Position numbers and translations under genes: made by a program. Shown piece by piece: positions 34,918 through 42,695 of a stretch of 64,000 nucleotides of DNA. Source of the stretch: CAYTSA01 sp964440345 (GTDB taxonomy: Bacteria > Desulfobacterota > Desulfovibrionia > Desulfovibrionales > Desulfovibrionaceae); assembly GCA_964440345.1 (NCBI GenBank), contig CAYTSA010000004.1:1-64000 (forward strand), written 5' to 3'. Numbering within the stretch: the first letter of the stretch is position 1; each line of letters begins with the position of its first letter. Under the pieces are notes generated by a model. It was not told the origin of the DNA, searched no databases, and saw only the letters and a program-made list of their open reading frames with translations.

Positions 34918-34950
34918 AGCGTAGGGGCGACCCTTGCGGCCGCCCGCCTG
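34914..34950. repeat. REP-like dispersed repeat, copy 2
   Basis: It matches 10696-10732 at 34 of 37 positions. The core GGGGCGACCCTTGCGGCCGC forms an imperfect hairpin. It directly abuts copy b of the other element, and at 10.7 kb the same junction (CAATACG...TCATAGCG) is also present. Confidence 0.7.
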
Positions 34951-35066
34951 ATGCGCTGTCTTGACGCTCCATTGATCATGGCGCCGGAACTTCTTTTTCG
35001 TACTCGAAAGGAAGAACGCCTTGGGGCATAGCGGCGGCGCCTCTTTTATTTGACGGGGATTAAGGA

Positions 35067-36044
35067 TCAGTCCATGTCTGCAGGCAGTTGCGGACCAGAT
35101 GTCGAGGTCCCCGCTGCTTCCCTGCAGCGCTTTGCCTCTTCGTAGCGGCCCATGGTTTCCAGAATAACGGCTTTGCCCTCCAACGCCTCGGCAAGCCCGG
35201 GCGAACGGGAAAGCGCCGCGTTGAAGTCCGCCAAGGCGGCGTCAAAATCCCCCTGCATGGCCGCCTTCTCCGCCCTGTCCACATAAAACCACGGGTTGGA
35301 GCTGTCGTTGCCAGAGCTGAAAAAGGAGACGGCCGCCAGAACCACCCCGGCAAGAAGCATGGGCCCGCCCATGGCAAAACTGAAGCGCCAGAAACTGTTT
35401 GCCGTCTGCAGCACCTGGAACTCTTCGACGTACACCACTTCGCAGGCGCCGTCGCCAGTGTCTTTGCGCGTGGTGGATGTGGCGCGGGTAAACCCATCTA
35501 GCATGGCGTAGTCCACCAGCCTGCCGCGCAGCAGCACCTGGTCGCCAATGCGGGCGGCCCTCACGGCCTCGGCTACAGCCGCGTTGGCTGGCAGCACATG
35601 GTTGTTGGCCAGTGCGTCCAACTGAAACTTGTTCCAGGCCAGTCTGTCATCCGTGCGCACATAGCAAGTCCACTCCCCATGCGAATAGTCCATCTGCAGA
35701 TAGTGATCGCCGCTCACGTTGGGTCCCCAGAGCACGCAGAGATCCCTGGTGTTGATGTAGTCGCCGAAAACCTTATGCGTGTAGGCCAGCCACCCTTCTG
35801 CGTCGTGTTCCTCCACCACCAGGCCGTACATGGCGTACTCGTAGCGCGGGATTATAGTGTACTCCACTCCTTGGCGCTCGACCACAAAGGACTTGGCCCG
35901 AGCCGGCGATAGCGGCTCTTGCACCGGTTCCGTGAGCAGTTGGGGCAGGATGGCGTCCGGAGGCGGCAGGCTATGCCGCCACAGCAGCCCCAGCACGAAA
36001 AGTGCGCCGCCCGCCACAAGAAAAAACCAGCCTATTCGTTGCAT
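35067..36044 (-). CDS. Membrane protein with TPR tail, unknown function
   Basis: The product has an N-terminal membrane helix (IGWFFLVAGGALFVLGLLW) and a central exported or cytosolic domain of about 190 residues with several Trp and Tyr. A second helix lies near PMLLAGVVLAAVSFF, and a C-terminal TPR-like repeat (AALADFNAALSRSPGLAEAL) follows. I do not recognise the central domain. The ATG at 36044 follows AAGG; a longer frame to 36080 is less likely. A 240-base gap with repeats separates it from the cysteine-cluster gene. Confidence 0.7.
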   Translation of the reverse strand: MQRIGWFFLVAGGALFVLGLLWRHSLPPPDAILPQLLTEPVQEPLSPARAKSFVVERQGVEYTIIPRYEYAMYGLVVEEHDAEGWLAYTHKVFGDYINTRDLCVLWGPNVSGDHYLQMDYSHGEWTCYVRTDDRLAWNKFQLDALANNHVLPANAAVAEAVRAARIGDQVLLRGRLVDYAMLDGFTRATSTTRKDTGDGACEVVYVEEFQVLQTANSFWRFSFAMGGPMLLAGVVLAAVSFFSSGNDSSNPWFYVDRAEKAAMQGDFDAALADFNAALSRSPGLAEALEGKAVILETMGRYEEAKRCREAAGTSTSGPQLPADMD

Positions 36045-36174
36045 AGCTATTTCGCCTTGGTTCGGAACAGGATACTGCATGACAGCCTGCCGCGTCCAGA
36101 AGCCGGCTCGTCAGGGCGTTCGGCCCCCAGACACGACCCCTGATCCACCACCTAAAAATCAAAAAAATCACGTT

Positions 36175-36267
36175 ACTATTGATATAACGTATCGTGAGTG
36201 TACTGACCTGAGCCAACTCCTCCCTGACCTGTAGCCGGCTTGCTTGGCCAGCGCAGCCAGACGGTGT
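36175..36267. repeat. Dispersed intergenic element, copy c (reverse orientation)
   Basis: Read on the minus strand it carries the same two halves as copies a and b, with a 30-base middle section (containing ACTCCT on the plus strand) that is shared with the partial copy at 42501-42546. At its edge ACGTTA (36170-36175) and TAACGT (36185-36190) form a 6-bp inverted repeat. Confidence 0.75.
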
Positions 36268-36440
36268 ATTTAGACGATCTTGACACATTTCAGCTTCTTG
36301 CTCTAACATACAAAAATGTTAAAGTTTGTCGATGCAATTTATCTAAAACGTATATCTTAGTTTTTTCATGTTTTCTGTTCGTGCGTCGCTCTCCGCGGCG
36401 CCTCCTGGACTTTTACCCTCCAGCAGCCAAGGAGCCTGCC

Positions 36441-37973
36441 ATGCATTACAGCTTTTCAGCTTACGACACCGGAGATTTCTACGACGAACTCTTCCAGGGA
36501 CCGGGCGCGCCGCGCAAGGGAGCTCAATTGTTGGCGGACAAAATAGAGTCCTTGCCGGAGGACGACCTGGAGCGCCGCCAGGCTGCTGCTGAACAGGCCC
36601 TTTTCGATCTGGGCATCACCTTTACAGTTTACGGTCATGACGAAGGCACAGAAAAAATATTCCCCTTTGACCTGATCCCCCGCGTGGTCACAGCCAAAGA
36701 CTGGGCTCCTCTGGAACAGGGCCTGAAGCAGCGCATAACTGCCCTGAACCTGTTTATAGACGACATCTACCACAGCCAGAAGATACTCAAGGACCGCGTG
36801 GCGCCGGCAGAGCTTATCAGCTCTGCATCAGGGTACTTTCCTGTGTGCCGGGGCCTGAAGCCGCCGCGCGGGGTGTGGTGCCACGTGACCGGCACAGACC
36901 TGGTGCGGGACAGCGACGGCCAGTTCTATGTGCTGGAGGACAACCTGCGCTGCCCCTCCGGCGTATCTTACGTGCTGGCGAACAGGCACTTGATGAAGCG
37001 CACGTTTCCCGAGGTGTTTACCAAAACCCGGATCCGGCCTGTGGACGAATACCCCGCCAAGTTGCTGGAAATGCTTTACGCCATGGCGCCTCCAGGAGCC
37101 GGCTTCACTGGCCGTGGCCCTACAGTGGCCCTGCTCACGCCCGGGCCTTACAATTCAGCCTATTTTGAACATTCATTCCTGGCTCTGCACACTGGAATGG
37201 AACTGGTTCAGGGCACAGACTTGGTGGTGGAAAACAACACAGTGTACATGCGCACAACCAAGGGACTACAACGGGTGGACATTATCTACCGCCGGTTGAA
37301 CGACGACTTCATGGACCCCCTGGTGTTCCGCCCGGACTCCATGCTGGGCGTGCCCGGACTGATGGACTCGTACCGGGCCGGCAACGTTTCTTTGGCTAAC
37401 GCTCCTGGAACAGGCGTGGCCGACGATAAGGTTATTTACGCATATGTACCCGACATAATAAAGTACTACCTAGACGAAGAACCCATCATACCCAACGTGC
37501 CCACGTACCTGCCCTGGCGGCCGGCCGACCTGGACCACGTTCTGGCAAACCTGGAAACCTTGGTGGTTAAATCCGCCAACGAATCGGGAGGCTACGGCAT
37601 GCTGGTGGGCCCGGCGTCCACAGAGGCTGAGCGCGAAGATTTCGCCCGCCGCATCAAGGCCAACCCCCGCAATTTCATTGCCCAGCCCACCCTGGCCCTT
37701 TCCCGGGCGCCAGTAATCACGCCAGAAGGCTTCAAAGGCAGGCACGTAGACCTGCGGCCCTACATACTGCATTACGGCGAGGACGTGTACGTCATGCCCG
37801 GCGGCCTGACGCGGGTGGCCCTGCGTGAGGGCTCTCTGGTGGTGAACTCCTCTCAAGGAGGCGGCAGCAAAGACACCTGGGTGCTCTCCAGCTCGGCGGA
37901 GGAATCAGACGCCGTCCCTCCCCTCAATACCCCCGTCATCACCCCCTCCGTTACCCCGAACAAGGAGACCTGA
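36441..37973 (+). CDS. Circularly permuted ATP-grasp protein of the Anbu cluster
   Basis: The 510-residue product matches the circularly permuted ATP-grasp family (formerly DUF404/DUF407). Landmarks are the start FDLIPRVVTAKDWAPLEQGL, VLEDNLRCPSGVSYVLANR, and VVKSANESGGYGMLVG for the nucleotide-binding loop. Family members are thought to make peptide-like bonds, but no product is known for this group. AAGGAG six bases upstream fixes the ATG at 36441; a longer frame begins at 36240 inside the repeat element. It is the first gene of a four-gene run with alpha-E, Anbu and transglutaminase. Confidence 0.92.
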   Translation: MHYSFSAYDTGDFYDELFQGPGAPRKGAQLLADKIESLPEDDLERRQAAAEQALFDLGITFTVYGHDEGTEKIFPFDLIPRVVTAKDWAPLEQGLKQRITALNLFIDDIYHSQKILKDRVAPAELISSASGYFPVCRGLKPPRGVWCHVTGTDLVRDSDGQFYVLEDNLRCPSGVSYVLANRHLMKRTFPEVFTKTRIRPVDEYPAKLLEMLYAMAPPGAGFTGRGPTVALLTPGPYNSAYFEHSFLALHTGMELVQGTDLVVENNTVYMRTTKGLQRVDIIYRRLNDDFMDPLVFRPDSMLGVPGLMDSYRAGNVSLANAPGTGVADDKVIYAYVPDIIKYYLDEEPIIPNVPTYLPWRPADLDHVLANLETLVVKSANESGGYGMLVGPASTEAEREDFARRIKANPRNFIAQPTLALSRAPVITPEGFKGRHVDLRPYILHYGEDVYVMPGGLTRVALREGSLVVNSSQGGGSKDTWVLSSSAEESDAVPPLNTPVITPSVTPNKET

Positions 37974-37976
37974 CAC

Positions 37977-38951
37977 ATGCTCAGCCGTGTAGCAGACGCC
38001 ATATACTGGATGACCCGCTATCTGGAACGCGCCGAGAACATCTCCCGCTTCATCGATGTGAACTGGAGATTGCAGCTGGACCTGGCCAGCGACAGCAGCA
38101 ACCAGTGGAAGCCTTTGATCTCTGTTACCGGCGACAAGGAGCTTTTCCATTCCTTCTACCAGACGCCAGACCAGGAAAGCGTCATCTTCTTTTTGACATT
38201 TGACCACGCCTATCCCAACTCCATCCTCGCCTGCGTGCGCAACGCCCGCGAAAACGCCCGCACAGTGCGCGAGCATATCTCCTCAGAGCTGTGGGAGCAG
38301 CTCAATATTTTCTACCACGATGTGGAAACAGCGGCCAGAAAGCCCAAACCGGTCCTGGAAAACCCCTCCTCGTTCTGCGACAGAGTAAAAACAGGGGTCA
38401 CTTTGCTTGGCGGACTCATCTACAACACCATGAGCCACGGAGAAGCCTTCCACTTCTCCCGAGTGGGCAAGTTTCTGGAGCGGGCGGACAAGACTTCTCG
38501 CATCCTGGACGTGAAGTACTTCATTCTGTTGCCAGACCTGAACTATGTGGGCACCGCCTACGACGACATCCAGTGGGCGGCGCTGCTGCGGTCCGTCTCT
38601 GCGTTTCAGGAGTACCGCAGAAAGTTCGGCCGGGTGACGCCGGCTGCTGTTGTCGAGTTCCTGCTCATGGACCCGGTCTTTCCCCGCTCTGCGCTGTACT
38701 GCCTGCTCCGGACTCAGGACTCGCTGCGCTTTATTTCCTCCGGATCCAAGGGCTTTTTCGCCAACCCGGCTGAGCAACAGCTTGGCCGCCTGTGCGCAGA
38801 CCTGATGTATTCGGACATGGAGGAAATTGTCACTAGCGGGCTGCACGAGTTTCTGGACCGTTTGCAACAACGGATGAACTTAGTGGACAGCGCCATCGCC
38901 AGCACCTTTTTTTCTCCGCCAGCGCCTATTGACGCAGCCCAACAACAGTGA
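37977..38951 (+). CDS. Alpha-E domain protein
   Basis: This all-helical protein (formerly DUF403) starts MLSRVADAIYWMTRYLERAENISRF, the family hallmark. Conserved pieces include HISSELWEQLN and SHGEAFHFSRVGKFLERADKTSRIL. The biochemical role is unknown, but it is nearly always encoded beside the ATP-grasp and transglutaminase proteins found here. It starts three bases after the previous stop, with GGAGACC upstream. Confidence 0.93.
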   Translation: MLSRVADAIYWMTRYLERAENISRFIDVNWRLQLDLASDSSNQWKPLISVTGDKELFHSFYQTPDQESVIFFLTFDHAYPNSILACVRNARENARTVREHISSELWEQLNIFYHDVETAARKPKPVLENPSSFCDRVKTGVTLLGGLIYNTMSHGEAFHFSRVGKFLERADKTSRILDVKYFILLPDLNYVGTAYDDIQWAALLRSVSAFQEYRRKFGRVTPAAVVEFLLMDPVFPRSALYCLLRTQDSLRFISSGSKGFFANPAEQQLGRLCADLMYSDMEEIVTSGLHEFLDRLQQRMNLVDSAIASTFFSPPAPIDAAQQQ

Positions 38952-38963
38952 CAATGATGCTCC

Positions 38964-39737
38964 ATGACATTCTGTCTCGGCATCCTGGTTGAAGAGGGCT
39001 TGGTGGGCATAGCCGACTCCCGCGTTACGTCGGGCAATAAAATTATTACCGCTCAAAAGGTAACCTGCTTTGAAAACGGCGAAGGCGCTTTTTTTCTGAT
39101 GACGTCGGGACTGCGGTCCGTGCGAGACAAAGCGCTGACCTATTTTGAAGAGCTCTGGGACGACAAGTCTGTAGATTTCTCCCGCCTATACCGCGTGGCG
39201 AACAGCCTGGCCGACCAGATTCGCAAGGTCGCCGCAGAAGACCGCGAATCCCTTGCCCAGAGCGGCCTGACCTTCAACATTCACGTTCTTGTCGGCGGCC
39301 AGATGTCTGGGGACAAGGAACACAAACTCTACCTCATATACCCTGAAGGGAACTGGGTGGAGATCGCTCCAGGCACGCCCTACCACATTATCGGCGAAGG
39401 CGGCTACGGTAAACCTGTGCTGGACCGTACGCTAAAGTACGACGACTCCATCCATTTTGCCCTCAAGGTGGGCTGTCTGGCCTTTGACTCAACGCGCATA
39501 TCCGCTTCCGACGTGGACTTCCCACTCGACGTCGTTGTCTTCGCCAAAGGCGCCAAGGAAATTGCCGAACACCGCTACGAAGCCGAAGATCTTTCTGACA
39601 TCTCCACCTGGTGGCAGGAGCGGCTGCGCCAATCTGTCAATGAACTGCCCTCGGAGTGGATAGACAATATAGCCCAGAAGCTGACTGCAGTGCGGTCGGG
39701 CAAGCGCAATCCTGCGCCGGCCAAGCACGTCAGATAG
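38964..39737 (+). CDS. Anbu, proteasome-like Ntn hydrolase
   Basis: The product is a predicted proteasome-type peptidase (COG3484, Anbu: ancestral beta-subunit). It starts MTFCLGILVEEGLVGIADSR. Removal of Met would expose Thr2 as the Ntn nucleophile, and Asp18 in ADSR occupies the usual catalytic position. Anbu assembles into open helical or ring-like particles in characterised species, and its substrates are unknown. At 257 residues the length is normal. It follows the alpha-E gene at 12 bases and precedes the transglutaminase gene at 10. Confidence 0.94.
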   Translation: MTFCLGILVEEGLVGIADSRVTSGNKIITAQKVTCFENGEGAFFLMTSGLRSVRDKALTYFEELWDDKSVDFSRLYRVANSLADQIRKVAAEDRESLAQSGLTFNIHVLVGGQMSGDKEHKLYLIYPEGNWVEIAPGTPYHIIGEGGYGKPVLDRTLKYDDSIHFALKVGCLAFDSTRISASDVDFPLDVVVFAKGAKEIAEHRYEAEDLSDISTWWQERLRQSVNELPSEWIDNIAQKLTAVRSGKRNPAPAKHVR

Positions 39738-39747
39738 CAGGCTGTGT

Positions 39748-40632
39748 GTGCTTTTCCATATCGTTCATCTCACTGAGTACCGCTATTCCCGGCCCGTGTT
39801 CATTGAACCGCACGTGATTCGCTTGCGGCCGCGCCAAGACTGCTGTCAACAGCTGGATGCATTCTCCTTGGATATCCAGCCTCGTCCTACAGGCCAGAGC
39901 AAAGGCCTGGACCCTGAGAGCGCTCCCTTTATCCAGGCTTGGTTTGACGGGTTGCACGGGCAGTTGGCCGTGCGGGCGCGCAGCTCCGTCCGGGCCTTGT
40001 GCGCAAATCCTTTTGACTACTTGCCCTCAGCCAGAGCCAACCAGCTGCCGCTGCAGCTCCTGCCAGAGGAAAAGCTGGCCATGGCCCACTATGCGGGCCG
40101 AATCATCGCGCCCCCCGCAGGTTCGCCAGACGCAGTCGCCAACCTGGCCCGCGAAACCGCCCAGAGCGCCGCCCAGAGCGCCGCCCAGAGCGCTGGCGGC
40201 TGTCTGGGCTCTTTTCTTAATCTGCTGTGTACGTGGCTGCATGAACACATCGCCAAGGTGGTTCGGCTGGATCCCGGGCTGCAGCTTCCGGAGGAAACCC
40301 TGGCCCTGCGGTCCGGCGCATGCAGAGACACGGCCCTGGTCTTCATGGAAACATGCCGCGCCATGAATATTCCGGCTCGGTTTGTGAGCGGCTACCATGC
40401 CGGCAACCCGGACAAGCCCGAGAGCGACCTGCACGCCTGGGCGGAGGCCTTTGTTCCCGGCGGCGGCTGGAAAGGCTTTGACCCCACCCACGGCTTGGCC
40501 GTGGCGGACAGGCACGTCGCCCTGCACCACGCAGCCGACCCGGCCATGGCCGCGCCCATGTCTGGTTCTTTCCGCGGCACAGACGCCTCCTCCACCATGC
40601 AGCATGTGGTCAATATATCCACAGAGCCATAA
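39748..40632 (+). CDS. Transglutaminase-like cysteine protein of the Anbu cluster
   Basis: The N-terminal region (FHIVHLTEYRYSRPV) is the bacterial transglutaminase N-terminal domain. The catalytic triad is Cys192 in GACRDTA, His in DLHAWAEAFVPG and Asp in GFDPTHG. A peptidase or amide-bond-forming role is likely. The start is GTG. A 12-base unit repeated three times (40159-40194) inserts AQSAAQSAAQS before the catalytic domain, a likely recent slippage expansion. It is the last of the four clustered genes. Confidence 0.9.
   Translation: MLFHIVHLTEYRYSRPVFIEPHVIRLRPRQDCCQQLDAFSLDIQPRPTGQSKGLDPESAPFIQAWFDGLHGQLAVRARSSVRALCANPFDYLPSARANQLPLQLLPEEKLAMAHYAGRIIAPPAGSPDAVANLARETAQSAAQSAAQSAGGCLGSFLNLLCTWLHEHIAKVVRLDPGLQLPEETLALRSGACRDTALVFMETCRAMNIPARFVSGYHAGNPDKPESDLHAWAEAFVPGGGWKGFDPTHGLAVADRHVALHHAADPAMAAPMSGSFRGTDASSTMQHVVNISTEP
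40159..40194 (+). repeat. Triplicated 12-base unit inside the transglutaminase gene
   Basis: GCCCAGAGCGCC occurs three times in tandem, the last copy differing at its final base. It encodes the low-complexity AQSA repeats and lies in a probable surface loop. Confidence 0.85.
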
Positions 40633-40733
40633 AGCTGTTTCCCTTGTTTGGGACTTTCTTTTTTGCTAAACACACCCTGTTGCACAGATATGAAGCGCCA
40701 ACCACCCCAAGCCAGGACACAAAGGACCTTGTC

Positions 40734-41903
40734 ATGGCCCTGATACCCAGAGCAGTACGCCGCATGCAGTCCGGTAGACGCCGGGCGGGAGATTTGCGGG
40801 AGAAGTCTCCTGACGCCATGCCCCAGTCCGCTTCTCAGCTGAAGAAAACCACAGCTGGCTATGGTCACCGGCCTTTTCTCATCGCCCTTTTTCTGTTTTC
40901 ACTCTATCTGGCCTACCTCATTCTGCAGCCGTTTCTGCACACGCTGATCATTTCCATCATCCTGGCCTCTTTGTTCATGCCGGTATTCACGCGCATCCGA
41001 ACCCTTGTGGGCGGCCGAGGCGAGCTGGCGGCCCTGGCCTCGCTGACCCTCATTGCCTTTACTATAGTCATTCCCCTGGCCTTGTTCGCCGCGGCCATTG
41101 TCGATCAGGGCGTCACGTCGCTGAACCAGGTGGTGGAGTGGGCCAAGGCCGGCGGCTGGGAGGACCTGGCCGGGCACACATATGTGGATATGGCCAGGAA
41201 CTTCATTGACCGACGTTTGGGCTTTGTGGACCTGAACGAACTCAAGCTCAAGGACCAGCTCATCTCCATAGGCAAGACAGCGGCCCAGGCCCTGCTCAAA
41301 CACGGGGGATCGCTGGTGGGCAACGCCGCCGGGGTGGCCGCCAACTTCGCCATCATGTTTTTCTTGCTCTTCTATCTGCTGCGGGACGGCAAAAGGATGC
41401 TGCGCTCCTTCAAAAACATAGCCCCCTTATCAGACGAGCAGGAAGACCGCATTATCGACCGAATTCGGGCGGTGTCGCGGGCAGTGCTTATGGGCAGCTT
41501 TTTGGTGGGACTGTTGCAAGGCATTGTGGGAGGTATAGGCTTGGCCATAGTGGGCATACCGGCGCTGTTTTGGGGCGCGGTGATGGGCTTTTCGTCGCTC
41601 ATCCCTGTGGTGGGCATCGCCCTGGTGTGGATTCCGGCCTGCGGCTATTTGCTCATCCAGGGCCACTGGAAATCAGCGCTGTTCCTGGGGCTGTGGTCAG
41701 CGCTGGTGGTGGGCTCCATAGACAACTTTGTCCGCCCAATGCTCATGCGCGGCGGGGCGCAATTGTCAACATTTTACATATTTCTGGGCATTCTGGGCGG
41801 GGTGCAAGTCTTTGGCCTGGCCGGGCTGCTCTACGGGCCGCTCATCATCGCCCTGGCTGCAGTCATGATCTACACCTACCAGGAAGAGTTCAACAAATCC
41901 TGA
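40734..41903 (+). CDS. AI-2E family transporter
   Basis: The product has eight predicted membrane helices and the family pattern, with FFLLFYLLRDGKRM, LVGLLQGIVGGIGLAIVGI, WGAVMGFSSLIPVVG and VVGSIDNFVRPMLMRG. Members export small molecules (TqsA-like proteins affect autoinducer-2) or act as Na+/H+ antiporters; the substrate here is unknown. The ATG at 40734 follows AAAGGA. It lies 100 bases after the Anbu cluster on the same strand, so co-transcription is possible but not certain. Confidence 0.92.
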   Translation: MALIPRAVRRMQSGRRRAGDLREKSPDAMPQSASQLKKTTAGYGHRPFLIALFLFSLYLAYLILQPFLHTLIISIILASLFMPVFTRIRTLVGGRGELAALASLTLIAFTIVIPLALFAAAIVDQGVTSLNQVVEWAKAGGWEDLAGHTYVDMARNFIDRRLGFVDLNELKLKDQLISIGKTAAQALLKHGGSLVGNAAGVAANFAIMFFLLFYLLRDGKRMLRSFKNIAPLSDEQEDRIIDRIRAVSRAVLMGSFLVGLLQGIVGGIGLAIVGIPALFWGAVMGFSSLIPVVGIALVWIPACGYLLIQGHWKSALFLGLWSALVVGSIDNFVRPMLMRGGAQLSTFYIFLGILGGVQVFGLAGLLYGPLIIALAAVMIYTYQEEFNKS

Positions 41904-41929
41904 ACGCGGCAGACCCTGCCGCCAACAAA

Positions 41930-41959
41930 CCGCGCCGGGAAGCGATGCTCCCAGCGCGG
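41930..41959. terminator. Hairpin between convergent genes
   Basis: CCGCGC at 41930-41935 pairs with GCGCGG at 41954-41959, with an inner GGGA/TCCC pairing. It lies between the transporter gene and the small minus-strand gene. Confidence 0.5.
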
Positions 41960-41978
41960 CCTGGCTACAGTTGTTTAC

Positions 41979-42134
41979 CTATTCTTTTTCTGGCGACCAG
42001 TCAGGATCGTGATATTTGTCCTTGTCGTACAGCCGCCAGTCCCGGTCGTTGCGGTATTTCTCGTCAGCCCCGGGATAGGGGACGTAGGTATTCTTGGGGG
42101 TCTCCTCATCCTGCTGTTTTTCTTCGTTTTCCAT
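41979..42134 (-). CDS. 51-residue hydrophilic protein, unknown
   Basis: The ORF encodes a small, highly charged protein starting MENEEKQQDEETPKNTYVPY and ending DPDWSPEKE, with many Asp, Glu and Tyr. It has no signal or membrane helix and is probably disordered. AAGGAG nine bases before the ATG is a good ribosome binding site. A second overlapping frame (41975-42229) has poor codon use. I do not recognise it. Confidence 0.6.
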   Translation of the reverse strand: MENEEKQQDEETPKNTYVPYPGADEKYRNDRDWRLYDKDKYHDPDWSPEKE

Positions 42135-42304
42135 GGGCTGTGGCTCCTTATGATTGTTGTGTGCGCTACGGCGGCAGCGCATGGTAGGGAGCTACTCAAA
42201 TTACCGGCGGGTGTCAAATTCCTACCCAACCACGCTACTACAACTTAACAATATCAAATACCATTATAAAAATAAACACAATCTGCTTCCTGGACTGCCG
42301 CTTA

Positions 42305-42352
42305 GCGCATTTTCGTGTTGAGGCAACACTCGCTGTTGAAAAATTTACCATT
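42305..42352. repeat. Dispersed AT-rich element, second copy
   Basis: It begins GCGCATTTTCGTGTTGAGGC and ends AAATTTACCATT, and aligns with 24876-24925 and 58110-58158. It lies in the 560-base gap before asnS, which has no convincing gene. Confidence 0.6.
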
Positions 42353-42500
42353 ATTACAGGCAAATACACAAAAGCACTGCACTATTTTCAATAGTGCAGT
42401 GCTCAAAATATACAGAGTCTCGTTATGTTCAAAAATTTACGCAGCATGCTTCCATCATCAACAAGACGCCGCCGCAAAGGCCGCCCCTGGACTGTATACT

Positions 42501-42546
42501 GCATTGATGTAGCGTATCGCACATGCATTGATCTGGCCCCACTCCT
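42501..42546. repeat. Dispersed intergenic element, copy d (partial)
   Basis: GCATTGATGTAGCGTATCGC through CCCCACTCCT aligns with the first half of copy c (36175-36220) in the same orientation. The TGTAGCCGG half is missing. Confidence 0.6.
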
Positions 42547-42695
42547 TTGTTGCCTTGCAGACTTGTTGTCATGTCCGCGATCAAAGACGGTGTATTCTGG
42601 CGACGGGCGCTCCCTTGCCAAGTGCTCGCTTGCGTCGTAAATACACGGAGTTATCTTTACAATAACGATACTTTTTGCAAGGAGACGCCCACAAT

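Noticed and set aside
42403..42640. Short overlapping ORFs in the gap before asnS
   Set aside because: They coincide with copy d of the dispersed element and lack ribosome binding sites and codon bias.
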